Made by a program: the position numbers and the translations under genes. Positions 34,314 to 43,825 of a DNA stretch of 64,000 nucleotides are shown piece after piece. The stretch comes from Mytilinidion resinicola (Eukaryota; Ascomycota; Dothideomycetes; Mytilinidiales; Mytilinidiaceae), in contig NW_022985439.1 in assembly GCF_010093595.1 (NCBI RefSeq), positions 2,872,479 through 2,936,478 of the forward strand, written 5' to 3'. The notes under the pieces were generated by a model that saw only the letters and a program-made list of their open reading frames with translations, had not been told where the DNA came from and did not search any database. The stretch's first letter is position 1. The number at the start of each line of letters is the position of its first letter.

Positions 34314-35842
34314 TCAGACTTTCTGTGCCGCCGACGATGCAGGGGTAAAGTGTTGCGAGAAATCACACTTGAGAATATTCACGCCCTAAAGCTGGGTTAG
34401 CCGATTCGTTGCTCATTGCAGATTTGGCGTCCAAAATAGCCGAAGACTCCATTGGACGTAGCTTACCGTATTGAGCTGCCTCGCCAGATCGTTGTCTGAT
34501 CCGGCCTTTAGGCAAAGCTTGAAGAACTCATTGTTCTCTGTAGCTTTCTCCGGATCGTTCTCAAACAGTCGTCGAAAGTTGCCACTAGATATCGGGTCCA
34601 CGACCGTCTCGTATTTTTCCATCCGCTTCTCCGAATAGATGTCCAGGATTTCTTCGCCAGCTTTGCCATGGTGAATGGCGAGCAAGCAGTCACACAGGCC
34701 GCCAACGTCAACAATACCACTCGTCAAGCCCATTCCACCGCTGGTAGTCGACAAGCATCAGAATGATTCTGCCAAGCGGATCATATACTGGATTAGCACG
34801 GAAACTTACAAAGGATTGCACAAGTGCGCGGCATCTGCAGCCAGTAGGAATCTTCCAACACGCATCCTGTGAGCCAGGCGCTGGTGGACTTTGTACGGGC
34901 TGATGTTAGCCAACTTGTATAGATCTGGGTCTGGATGACCGGGTAGGATCTCCTTGAATCTCATGGGTTGTCTCGCTATGAGCTCTTCCCGCGTAAGACC
35001 AGTGATGTCCCCGTAGGTCACTCGCCAGAGGCCGTCGTTGGAAATCTTCGCGGCCATAAACCAATTGTCCGGATCAACGATAAAGTTGGAGTCGTCCTAC
35101 CCAAATTTCTTGAAGTTATAGTAGGTCTATTAAACCATCATGTTAACGAAACTGATCACAGCCGGAATGGTGACAATAATACTCACGTTCGTGGCAACAA
35201 CCTGTTTGTCCCATGTGAAGCCTGGGAATTCCCAGTCGCCGAAAAGGCTTCGCCTGATTTTGCTGTTGGCGCCTTCACAGCCGATGATATACTGCGCTGC
35301 AAACCGCCTCTCTCCGCCCTTGGTTTTCTTTTCACATCCACCCAGGCTTTTTTCCCATCTTGCCCTATGTCCACAACTTCGTGGTCGAACAGGATCTCGA
35401 CTTTACTCCGTTGATCAAGATGGCGCTTCAATATCATTACCAACTTGTCCAAGGGAAGGCAAACCATCCTGTCCGGTGCGTCTCCAAGGACATCGGCATT
35501 CAATGATGCTATCTTTTCACCGTTGATCTTCCTCCAGCTTACGCCATGAGGTTGAAATCCTTCGGCCTTGACATCGTCGATGACGCCGGCACGTATCAAC
35601 TCTGTTACCGCCGGCGCTGCATAATGTGTTGCGCGAGTATTTGTATCCAGGCTTTGGCCCATGTCCATCAGAGTGACAGGTAGGCCATTTTTAGACAGGA
35701 TCAGACCTGCTAGGAGGCCTGCTGGTCCTACCCCGACAACGATAATCTGTTTTGTGTTCGGTCAGTAGCAAGCTCAGCAGATTCAATTTTTGTCTCTGGC
35801 ACTGACATTCTTGATGGCGCTGACGTTGTCAAGTGAATCCAT
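34314..35842 (-). pseudogene. FAD-dependent aromatic-ring monooxygenase, damaged (frameshift and TAG)
   Basis: Exons: 35842-35807, 35746-35187, 35126-34810, 34740-34467 and 34385-34314. Reads as a PHBH/PheA-type flavoprotein hydroxylase: IIVVGVGPAGLLAG (GxGxxG), DKLVMILKRHL, GCEGANSKIR (DG-type motif), [25 protein letters not shown] (GD-like motif). Expected length 419 aa. Two lesions: about one base is missing near 35310-35330 (the frame changes between VDVKRK and ERRFAAQYIIG), and TAG at 35099-35097 interrupts FKKFG/DDSNF. Exon sums are one base short of a multiple of three, which agrees with the frameshift. It may be an A-run sequencing error plus alternative splicing (an AG at the TAG is in phase), or a real pseudogene. 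Confidence 0.7.
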
Positions 35843-36054
35843 GACGGAAGGTAACGGACCAGGGGACGTGAATCTGTACGCAACGATTGCAGCAGTTGTA
35901 TATTTTTTTTGTGGCTAGCGTCGAGACTGACAAGACAAGCATTTGCTGTTTCTAAAATTTGAGACGCATGTCATCTCTGCCGATTACAGGCATGCGGGTT
36001 TAGCGAAATATAGCATGCTACCTTTCGAAAGCTGTCTGCGGGGACAATTACACG

Positions 36055-36063
36055 ATGTGGGGG
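36055..36063 (+). promoter_or_regulatory. ATGTGGGGG motif upstream of the FAD monooxygenase
   Basis: Single copy of the cluster 2 word, about 215 bp upstream of the ATG at 35842. Confidence 0.4.
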
Positions 36064-36198
36064 ATTCTCGGGGTAGTTCCTGCTTATTGGATGACTCAGG
36101 TTAAATTGATGTGAACTCTGATTTCTATAGACGTCTAGCTAGTTGTATATATACTAGGGGAAGGAAGGGGGGCCACCCCTGGGTGGCGCGCTAGTAAG

Positions 36199-36276
36199 TT
36201 CAGCTGAACACTGCACAGCTGAGTTTTCAGCTGGGCTCTCCACAGCTGAGATCTCAGCTGTGTTCTCTACAGCTGA
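36199..36276. repeat. Six CAGCTG palindromes in three 27-bp units
   Basis: CAGCTG occurs at 36201, 36216, 36228, 36243, 36255 and 36270, that is, at spacings of exactly 15, 12, 15, 12 and 15. Bases between the sites are less conserved than the sites. The minus strand reads as an open Ser-Ala-Val/Ala-Glu repeat, but no gene is supported. It lies between two minus-strand genes. Confidence 0.8.
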
Positions 36277-36731
36277 TGTTCGGAGTAGCTTTCTAGCATA
36301 TGAGTTGTTGATCCTAGGTTGTAGTGCTGCAACCTGAGTGGATGCTTGACCCCTATCCAACTCCACGAACGTGTTCCATCCAGCCGGTGAACTGCGATAA
36401 TGGTATGCTTGGAGAATTTGCAGCAGCAAATATTTGGAATGATGTTATGGTTTGTTTGATATACCCACATGGGCCATATCAGACGGCCTTGGGAAACTTC
36501 CATTTCTGTCAAAGATTCAGGTCGCAAGAAGAGCTATATGCACACGAGAAGCACCTATAATAGCCAGTGAGAGCTTCTATGGCACTACAGAGAGAGCAAC
36601 GAGCCGTTTGAGATTATGTAGTCTGCTCTAGGGCTACATTCAGGAGTTTGCCGGTGTCAAAACGTGGGCGCCATTGCTAGGGCGCAGCATTCCTGTCACT
36701 TGATACATGAAAGTACGTCAACTACTAAATT

Positions 36732-37731
36732 CTACGATATAGTTACATATGAAGGGTACGGTGTATCTTCTGACAAGTCGCCGTATGCGCTCCAATGCCT
36801 GCCGACACGTGTCTGCTCCTCAGCTTCATCTGCAATGGCAATGGCTAGATCCGCAGCAGTAATACCATGCAGCCGGCCCTCCAGGTCTGACGGGTCATCT
36901 TTGGCCGCAGATTTAAGAGGTATTTCATCAAAGATAACCTCATACCTGCCGCTTCGCGGCCCAGGGCGATACAAAGCCGGGGGAGAGATGTATGTCCATC
37001 GGAAAGACGTGTTCCCATCAAAGAACATGAAGGATGTCCTGCAGGCCGTGACGAATACTAGTGCAGAATCGTTGCTCCTTGCTTTCTCTTCGTATGCAGC
37101 GATGATCGCGCGAGACTCCTCTGTTGCCTCGCCCTCCCTTTGCAGCTTGCGCGCGTTCCTGTAACCGCGCAGTGAGAATCCCATTGAGCCTAAACGGTCC
37201 TCCATGTACGAGACATGCGCTTCGCTGTCAGCTATTCCGCGCCTATATGCGAGCCACCACTCGTTGCTCTCGCACACGCTCTGAAATGGCTTGTCAGGCA
37301 TGTGGAGGCTTCCGCAACCCCCAACCATGATGAAGTAGTTCACTTTGGAAGATTTGGCCGCGAGCACGATCTTTCGAGTAAGCTCGAGGAAGGGCTCTGA
37401 TGGAGGTGCTTATTAGTTCCCAGAACGCGTTGCAAGAATTTCTCGCGGATGAGGACTCACGGTATTGCAAAGCACCCTCTCCTGCAGTATGAGGCCCATA
37501 CTCGTTGACAAGGACCTCGAGGCCTTTGAACGCCTCAGCAAGCTCCTGGATACTGGCTTTGGTAACATCGATACTTCTAGGCTCGTAGCTGGGGTTCTTG
37601 CCTAGCTTCGACGGAAAGCGCGAAATGCCCACAATCTTGTGCCCTCTGTTGAGCAGCTCGACGCAGAGATAACTGCCGCCAAAGCCGGCCGGACCAATGA
37701 TGCCAATGTTCAAACTCTTTCTCGAGGGCAT
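36732..37731 (-). CDS. NmrA / isoflavone-reductase-like NAD(P)-binding protein, 311 aa
   Basis: Exons 37731-37461 and 37396-36732. An N-terminal Rossmann motif GIIGPAGFGGSYL (GxxGxxG type), then HKIVGISRFPSKLG, a strand-helix region with NEYGPHTAGEG, FIMVGGCGSLHMPD, the helix EWWLAYRRGIADSEAHVSYMEDRLG, and a C-terminal substrate domain. It resembles short NmrA-type oxidoreductases of aflatoxin-like clusters (AvfA/AflX group), a family assignment of moderate certainty. It would bind NAD(P)H as a reductase or isomerase. It is transcribed towards the FAD monooxygenase gene. Confidence 0.8.
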
Positions 37732-37949
37732 ATTCGCTTAACTGTGTCAGCACAATATTACTTTCAGTGTCTGCCGAGTCGTGATTTCAAAGTGAGCCTG
37801 GTGTTAGGAAACATTTAGGTACCTGCCACAAAAGATATAGGCCGAGCACGCGAGCGTGAAAAACTCGAGTTCCAAAGTTGTGGGAATTGGTCCACCGAGC
37901 ACCGGGCGAAGCGGTGATGCATGCTCCGAACGTGGGTCCCCAAAGCCGA

Positions 37950-38093
37950 GCCCCACATGTTTCTTTGCAGATCCCCACCTACTGTATTGGGGTAGGTTCT
38001 AGAATGAGAATACTCCACTCCACATGCGGGGAACGAAGCGCAGTTTGTGGGGTAGGAACGCATAATGGTCGCGGAGTAGTGGCTGACCCCACC
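37950..38093. promoter_or_regulatory. Cluster of CCCCAC / GTGGGG words upstream of the NmrA-like gene
   Basis: Within 150 bp: GCCCCACATG (37950-37959), CCCCAC (37973-37978), an imperfect CACATGCGGGG (about 38021-38031), TGTGGGGTA (38046-38054) and ACCCCACC (38086-38093). These lie 220-360 bp upstream of the ATG at 37731. It is the densest group of the motif in the window. Confidence 0.5.
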
Positions 38094-38224
38094 ACGTAGG
38101 TCACTATGCACGTAAGATACTTGCAAGCTTGAACAATCTCTCTAAGACGCGCGTGCCATCCTCGATACTTCTCCATCACTGTGAGTGCTATGTGCGCTCA
38201 AACCGACAGTGATTAGCGACCCCA

Positions 38225-39368
38225 TCAAGGCGCCTCCCCAGCACGTACAGCTCGCAAAAATTGTTCTCGGTTTGTAGTTGGAAGGACGGACATGAGCACC
38301 TCGTCACTGCCCTGTCGCAACCATTCGACATCGTGTGCCATAGCAATATGCATTCCATGCCCGTCTTCAGCCTCTCGCAATCGCCGTATAGTGTCCTCGG
38401 CTGCGTTCACATCTTCGTGTAAGCATGCTTTACCCCCCGGGATATCGAAAAAAGCGAAGTCTGCTTGTCCATTCAGTAGCTGCCTAAAAACAGCTTTGGT
38501 AAGCACAGTTCATGAGCAGAGGCCCGCGTGGCAAGTACCTTGAATGACAGCAGTCGCTCGCCAGGAGGATCCAAGAGGACGCACTCCCATTCAAACTCAA
38601 GCGTGCTGCAGCAGCGAGATTTCCAGGCATATGACCGGGTGCGTCTATGATCATGAATGAACCGTCTCCGAAAAAGTCTAAAGCTCTCTCGAATGGTCCG
38701 AATTGCTTCCATTCACCTGTGATCTCTGCCCAGTTTTCTGAAGCATACCCATCGCTATCGAAGAACCTCCCATCCCAGAGACTCTTGCTCGTCGCGACTC
38801 CGTCGTCTAGATGTCCAGGCGAACAGTGTGTCTTGGTACCTCCTCCAAAAAGTCCTTTGGCTTTGGGGAACTCTTCTTGGATAGGCCGGCAATGATCCCA
38901 ATGTGCATGACTATATCACTAGTCAGCGGACAGGGTAGTTAAGATGAGTGATGCGCTGTGTACCTGAAAATCACAGTGTCTATCTGTCCATAGCTGCTGT
39001 CCAGTGCTTCGAGCTGCTCATGTAGGGTCTTTTGAGGGCCGACGGGATTCGCGCTTTCCCATTGTACGTCCAGTACCATAGGCGTATAAGCTGATCGATC
39101 CTACTCCGTTAGCCGTCAGTCTAGGACAATAGCCTCAAGCTGCTGTGAGGCCGCTGACCGAGCTGATGCCAACATCCCAAAGAATGTGACGGCCAGAACC
39201 TGGATGAAAGACATGGAAACACCAGTCGTATAGACGGAACAAGTTTGGCTCCGCGTTCGCGTGTAATTTAGACATATCTGCTGTTGAGAAACTGCCGCCG
39301 TCCAAGAGATTAACGCGTACCGTTGCCGATTCGTCTACGAGGCCAGACTCAGGACACGAAGATGGCAT
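38225..39368 (-). CDS. Metallo-beta-lactamase-fold hydrolase, 325 aa
   Basis: Exons: 39368-39159, 39100-38964, 38910-38539 and 38483-38225. The zinc motif HxHxDH is in SHAHWDH (completed across intron 2). Further ligands are APGHMPGN, ASDCCHS and MAHDVEW. The overall layout matches the lactonase-like (AHL-lactonase/AttM) branch. In fungal clusters such proteins hydrolyse lactones or thioesters, including release of polyketide thioesters; which applies here is unknown. It is divergent from the hydroxyisobutyrate-dehydrogenase-like gene, 296 bp apart. Confidence 0.9.
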
Positions 39369-39468
39369 TGTGAGATAATGGCAATGCAAATTGAGAGTTG
39401 ATACGCAAAATTTCTGCATGTAAGCAGGAATGGGTGAAGAAGTACAGGCGATGCTGACAAATTTGAGG

Positions 39469-39477
39469 ATGTGGGGG
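39469..39477 (+). promoter_or_regulatory. ATGTGGGGG motif in a bidirectional promoter
   Basis: It sits about 100 bp upstream of the metallo-hydrolase ATG (39368, minus) and about 190 bp upstream of the dehydrogenase ATG (39665, plus), so one site could serve both genes. Confidence 0.45.
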
Positions 39478-39664
39478 TGTCCCTGGGGACGCTGTTTATG
39501 AGTGGGCCAGGCGTTAATACTGGACCCCCGGCTTCGAGGATCGCGGGCTTGAGCTCTGACTATAGTTTTGAATATATGACCTTATTCCGCTCCGGTAACG
39601 TTTCAGCACACATTTCAATCATTTGGTGCTTCTACGTGACCCATATAATTCTCAAGACGCGAAG

Positions 39665-40795
39665 ATGGAGCAGAACATCGGCTTTATAGGTAATAGCCTC
39701 TGGCACTTGCACAGCCTGGATGAATCGGACTAATATGGTCAAAGGACTCGGAGCTATGGGTTATCCAATGGCTAAGAACATAAGGACCAAGATGAGCCGG
39801 CAATCGAATCTATGGGTTTATGACGTACAGAGAGAGGTCTGCGAAAGATTTGCGCAAGAATTCAAAGATTCCGGGCCGATATCGATCGCGAACTCAGCAA
39901 AAGAAGTCGCCCAGAACGCCTTGACAATCGCCACGATTGTACCTACAGGCCACCATGTCCGTCAAGTCTATCTAGGCGAATTGAGTGGCGTGACAGCCGC
40001 GAAAGGATTGCCACATGACAAGGAACGACTGTATCTGGAGTGCAGCACCATTGATATGGCGACGGCTAGGGATGTTGGGCAGAAGCTCGAGGGAATGGGC
40101 ATGGGTCGTTATGTTGACTGTCCAGTATCCGTACGTCTGTGCCTCTCAGATGCTTGAATATAATCTTATGATCATTCTCTCGCAGGGCGGCGTGCCGGCT
40201 GCACATTCTGGAACCTTGTCGATGCTGGTAGGAGCCTCGAAACCCACACCTGGAGAAGCAGAACGAGGCGTAAGTAAGCGGTTGCAAGATTTACTGCTAT
40301 GGATGGGCGATGCGAAGAAGCACTTCTACTGCGGCGATCTTGGCTCAGGCCTGGCTGCGAAGATATGCAACAACTATCTGTCATGTACAATCCTACTGGC
40401 TAACGCCGAAGCCATGGCGACTGGCGTCAAGCTTGGTCTAGACCCGAAAATTTTGTATCAGGTCATTGCAAACTCCACGGGACAGAATTTCATGTGCGAT
40501 CACGTCTGCCCCGTTCCCGGCGTGGTCCCTCATGCCCCGAGCAGCAACGGCTACAAACTGGGATTCAAGGCGCAGATGCTGTCCAAAGATGTTGGGCTAG
40601 GGATTGAGGCTGCGAACAGTGTTAACATCAAACCCTCTATTGGCGAAGCTGCTATAGCCGTGTTTGATCAGGTTGGCAAGGACGAGCGATGTATCGTAAG
40701 TTTTGTTTGTTCACGGTAGCGCTGGAGCCGCTTCTGATGTTTTCTAGGACCACGACGCATCTGTGGTATATCGCTTTCTTGGGGGACCAGAATAG
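39665..40795 (+). CDS. 3-hydroxyisobutyrate dehydrogenase-like / 6PGDH-type reductase, 322 aa
   Basis: Exons: 39665-39689, 39745-40130, 40186-40695 and 40748-40795. The NAD(P) motif GFIGLGAMGYPMAKNI spans intron 1. Then LECSTIDMATARDV, the substrate loop YVDCPVSGGVPAAHSGTLSMLVG, and the catalytic-Lys region GDLGSGLAAKICNNYL with Lys-x3-Asn. This beta-hydroxyacid dehydrogenase family oxidises or reduces 3-hydroxy acids and related carbonyls. A primary role in valine catabolism is possible, but its location between cluster 2 genes and its promoter motif suggest a cluster role. It has no mitochondrial presequence. Confidence 0.9.
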
Positions 40796-41354
40796 GCTAT
40801 ATCAGTACTAAATATTGGATCAGTTGAGCTCAATGCGATGCAAGTGACTTAGTGGAACATGAAGCTGCATTTCGGAGAGACCAAAACTGCGCGCCTGGCT
40901 AGCTTCAAGATCATGGGCTCAATCTAGGTACCCGCTGCATGCTATTGCATTCAGCAATGGCACTAAGCGGAGGAAGGACTCTAGCAAACAATGAACGCTC
41001 GAGAAGCAGCTTGTGAATCAGAGTGTTTTGCAGAATCTGCCTTGATGCTGTATTGGCCATAACGTAAGGTAGAGAACCATGCCGGCGTAGTGGTCCATCC
41101 CGGCATGTGGGGAGACTTGGTCTTCTCCCCCATCCGTGCATGTCCAGCTAGTCCCCTCTACCCCACATGGTGATAAGTGTGCAGGGAGTAGGTTGGATAG
41201 TACAAGACATGACCCATATCACCCAGCAGAGCGGGCCCTTGTATAAGTGCACAGAACACTGGTCCAATACTGGTCGTGCTTCATCTTTCAAAACCTCATT
41301 GACCAGCACAATCCTTTATCCGGTCTCGGTTCATTCGTTAGGTAGCCCTTCAAC
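40796..41354. other. Intergenic: MFS promoter region
   Basis: No coding frame with family features. It contains the inverted motif pair annotated at 41105-41168. Confidence 0.5.
41105..41168. promoter_or_regulatory. Inverted motif pair ATGTGGGG ... TACCCCACAT before the MFS gene
   Basis: ATGTGGGG at 41105-41112 and TACCCCACAT at 41159-41168, in opposite orientation, 187-250 bp upstream of the ATG at 41355. Confidence 0.55.
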
Positions 41355-43007
41355 ATGAAGCTCAGTCCTTTAGAAGACCACTCGGCCCTATTCCAGGTTC
41401 CTGGGACCATCGTGCTGTCAGACGCGACCGAAACCGACCGCCTTGACCTTAAGCGAAACCCAAAAGGCGACATCATCCTCAGCCCACAGCCTTCAGAAGA
41501 CCCCAATGATCCCCTCAACTGGCCGACATACAAGAAATTAACCGTCGTCATCATTCTGATGTTTGGTTCCTGCGTTTGCGCTTCCACCATCGGTCCCCTG
41601 CTCAGCGCCAGCTTGTTCGTTCTCTCCGAAGACCTGCACCGACCCCTCTCGGACATTACGTTGACCACAGGCTACACGCTTCTGGCCTCAGGATGCGCTG
41701 GGCCCTTGGTCTCATCGATTGCCCGCAAGCTCGGCAAACGCCCGGCATTCATATTTTGTTCTTTCATGGGCTTGCTGGGCTCTATCATCGGAGCCGTTAG
41801 TGCTTCATACAACGGCCTGCTCGCCGCACGTGTTGTGCAGGGTTTCGCAACCTGTGCTTACGAGTCCCTCGTCATCAGTGTTGTTGGCGACATCTTCTTT
41901 GTCCATCAACGCGGATTGTATTCCTCCTTCATGATATTCACCCTCAATTGCGTCTCCAACATGAGCCCCATCGTCTGCGGGCCGATCACGAATAATCTTG
42001 GATGGCGATGGCTGTTTATTCTTCTTGCAATCATTATTGGCGTCCAACTGGCCCTCTGCTTCTTATTCGTGCCCGAAACGACCTACCGGAGAGATCCGCG
42101 CTACAACACCGACGAGACTGCGAATACGAACCTTGAAGAACTAACAAAGATCGAGCATCAACACAATGAAGTCCTCGATGAACCGATAGCGGACCGGGAT
42201 AAATCCGTCAGGGAAGTCACGGGAATTCCAATTCCAAAGAAGAAGACGTGGCTCCAAGAACTGAAGGTCTACAATGGCATCATGAGCGACGAAAGCATCT
42301 TAGCTATGTTTGCTGCTCCTTTCCTCTCCTGCACGAATCTCGCGGTCTTCTGGATGGTCATTGTGTCCGGAGGGGTGACATCGTTCTACGTCGCCGCCTC
42401 GTATGTGGTTGCCCAGATCTTTTCGCCACCACCGTACCTCCTCAACGCGTCCCAAGTTGGCTACACCTTTCTCGGACCGTTTATAGGCGGAATTCTGGGA
42501 ACATTGGCGGTAGGAGCCATCAGCGACTCGATTGCGCTTTGGCTCACGAAGCGAAATAAGGGCATTTACGAACCCGAGTTCCGTCTGGTCCCGATCTTGC
42601 TAGGTCTGGCCGCTGGAGCCGGCTTCATAGGGTTCGGCTATGTCACGTCCATGAGCGGCAGCGTCTACACTGCAAGCTTCCTCTGGGGTCTTTCCATCTT
42701 CGGAGTCACGTTTGTCGTGGTCCCCTCGTCCGCCTACATTATCGACGCGTTCCGTGACCTTAGTCATGAAGCTTTCATCGCCGCGATGATGTTCAAGAAC
42801 TTCATTTTCTACGGATATTCCACCTTCATGAACGACTGGACTGCTTCTGCTGGACCCCATGCAGCGTTTTATACTTTCGGCGGAGCCACGTTCGCGCTCG
42901 TGCTGACTACTGTTATAGTCTACATCTGGGGGAAGCGCTATCGAAGCTTCTGGCACCGCCACAATATGTTCGAGAAGCTTCATATTCGCTCACAAGTAGA
43001 GATGTAG
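41355..43007 (+). CDS. MFS transporter, DHA1-like, 550 aa
   Basis: A single exon. It has a hydrophilic N-terminus with DPNDPLNWPTYKK, typical of fungal DHA1 drug/polyamine transporters. About twelve membrane helices follow, with a motif-A-like loop SSIARKLGKRPAFIF after helix 2, RVVQGFATCAYESL in helix 4, and a charged central loop (about residues 245-290) between helices 6 and 7. It is probably a plasma-membrane proton antiporter exporting the cluster product or taking up substrate. The promoter carries the cluster motif twice. Confidence 0.93.
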   Translation: MKLSPLEDHSALFQVPGTIVLSDATETDRLDLKRNPKGDIILSPQPSEDPNDPLNWPTYKKLTVVIILMFGSCVCASTIGPLLSASLFVLSEDLHRPLSDITLTTGYTLLASGCAGPLVSSIARKLGKRPAFIFCSFMGLLGSIIGAVSASYNGLLAARVVQGFATCAYESLVISVVGDIFFVHQRGLYSSFMIFTLNCVSNMSPIVCGPITNNLGWRWLFILLAIIIGVQLALCFLFVPETTYRRDPRYNTDETANTNLEELTKIEHQHNEVLDEPIADRDKSVREVTGIPIPKKKTWLQELKVYNGIMSDESILAMFAAPFLSCTNLAVFWMVIVSGGVTSFYVAASYVVAQIFSPPPYLLNASQVGYTFLGPFIGGILGTLAVGAISDSIALWLTKRNKGIYEPEFRLVPILLGLAAGAGFIGFGYVTSMSGSVYTASFLWGLSIFGVTFVVVPSSAYIIDAFRDLSHEAFIAAMMFKNFIFYGYSTFMNDWTASAGPHAAFYTFGGATFALVLTTVIVYIWGKRYRSFWHRHNMFEKLHIRSQVEM

Positions 43008-43825
43008 TTCCGCGCTTGCAGATGCGCTGCCAGCGCCATTGAGTTAGTAAATAAGTTATTGATGACATGTCGTGTGTATTGTAAGGTTTAACAGTCTATA
43101 TAGTAGGCAATTGAAGTTGTTGCAGCATCACTCTTAGCTAGTAGACATAGAGAACCATAACTCGCTCAGTGACGCGTGGCCTTTACGGCTTCACGGTTGA
43201 CCAAAGCATTTGTGTATGGGGCCTTGGGGTTGAGCGTCTTAAGAGGAGAGAAGCGAGACAGATCGTACCGATCAGAATTCCACAGTGAGAATCAATCCTC
43301 TGCTCGAGGCGTTCATCCCAAGAATCTGTAGCCTGGTGTTAGTTTGAAGCAGGGTACTAGAATGAAGAGCATTGAAAAAAATTGGAATTCTCTGCAATTG
43401 CAAGAAGAGTGCAGACGCGTTGACCATTTCGTCGAGATCTATCAAGGTTCTTCCCAAGTCTCTACATGTATGGTGCCTTTGGCGTCTTGGCCTTAGCTGC
43501 GTTCCAAAACAATCACCAGAATTCAACTATCACCAGCTTCGTAGTTTTTACGACACACCCATGAAACAATCCTCGTGCCCTCTTCGTGTAGGCAACGCGC
43601 TCCTAATTTCATGATGCAGACACAACTGAGCCTGAACGGGGTGTCAAGGATGAAACGCTACTGTGCACCCGGCAAATGTAGTGGAATGGTCGGCAGTACG
43701 GGGTGGCCGGCACCAAGGGGGTGGCCAGATCCAGGTACGTCAACTCAGTGCTGATTCACCGGCCCATGATTTGTCTGTCCTTACCGGGTCTGTGCTTAGT
43801 GCCGAGGGGACCCCGCATTTTGAAC
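43008..43825. other. Intergenic: regulator promoter, no gene seen
   Basis: About 820 bp, without a convincing frame and without a clear TACCCCACAT copy. This contrasts with the other cluster 2 promoters. Confidence 0.5.

Noticed and set aside
36154..36429. Minus-strand frame with Ser-Ala-Val/Ala-Glu repeats
   Set aside because: It is explained by the CAGCTG array being open on that strand; no start context and no recognisable domain.
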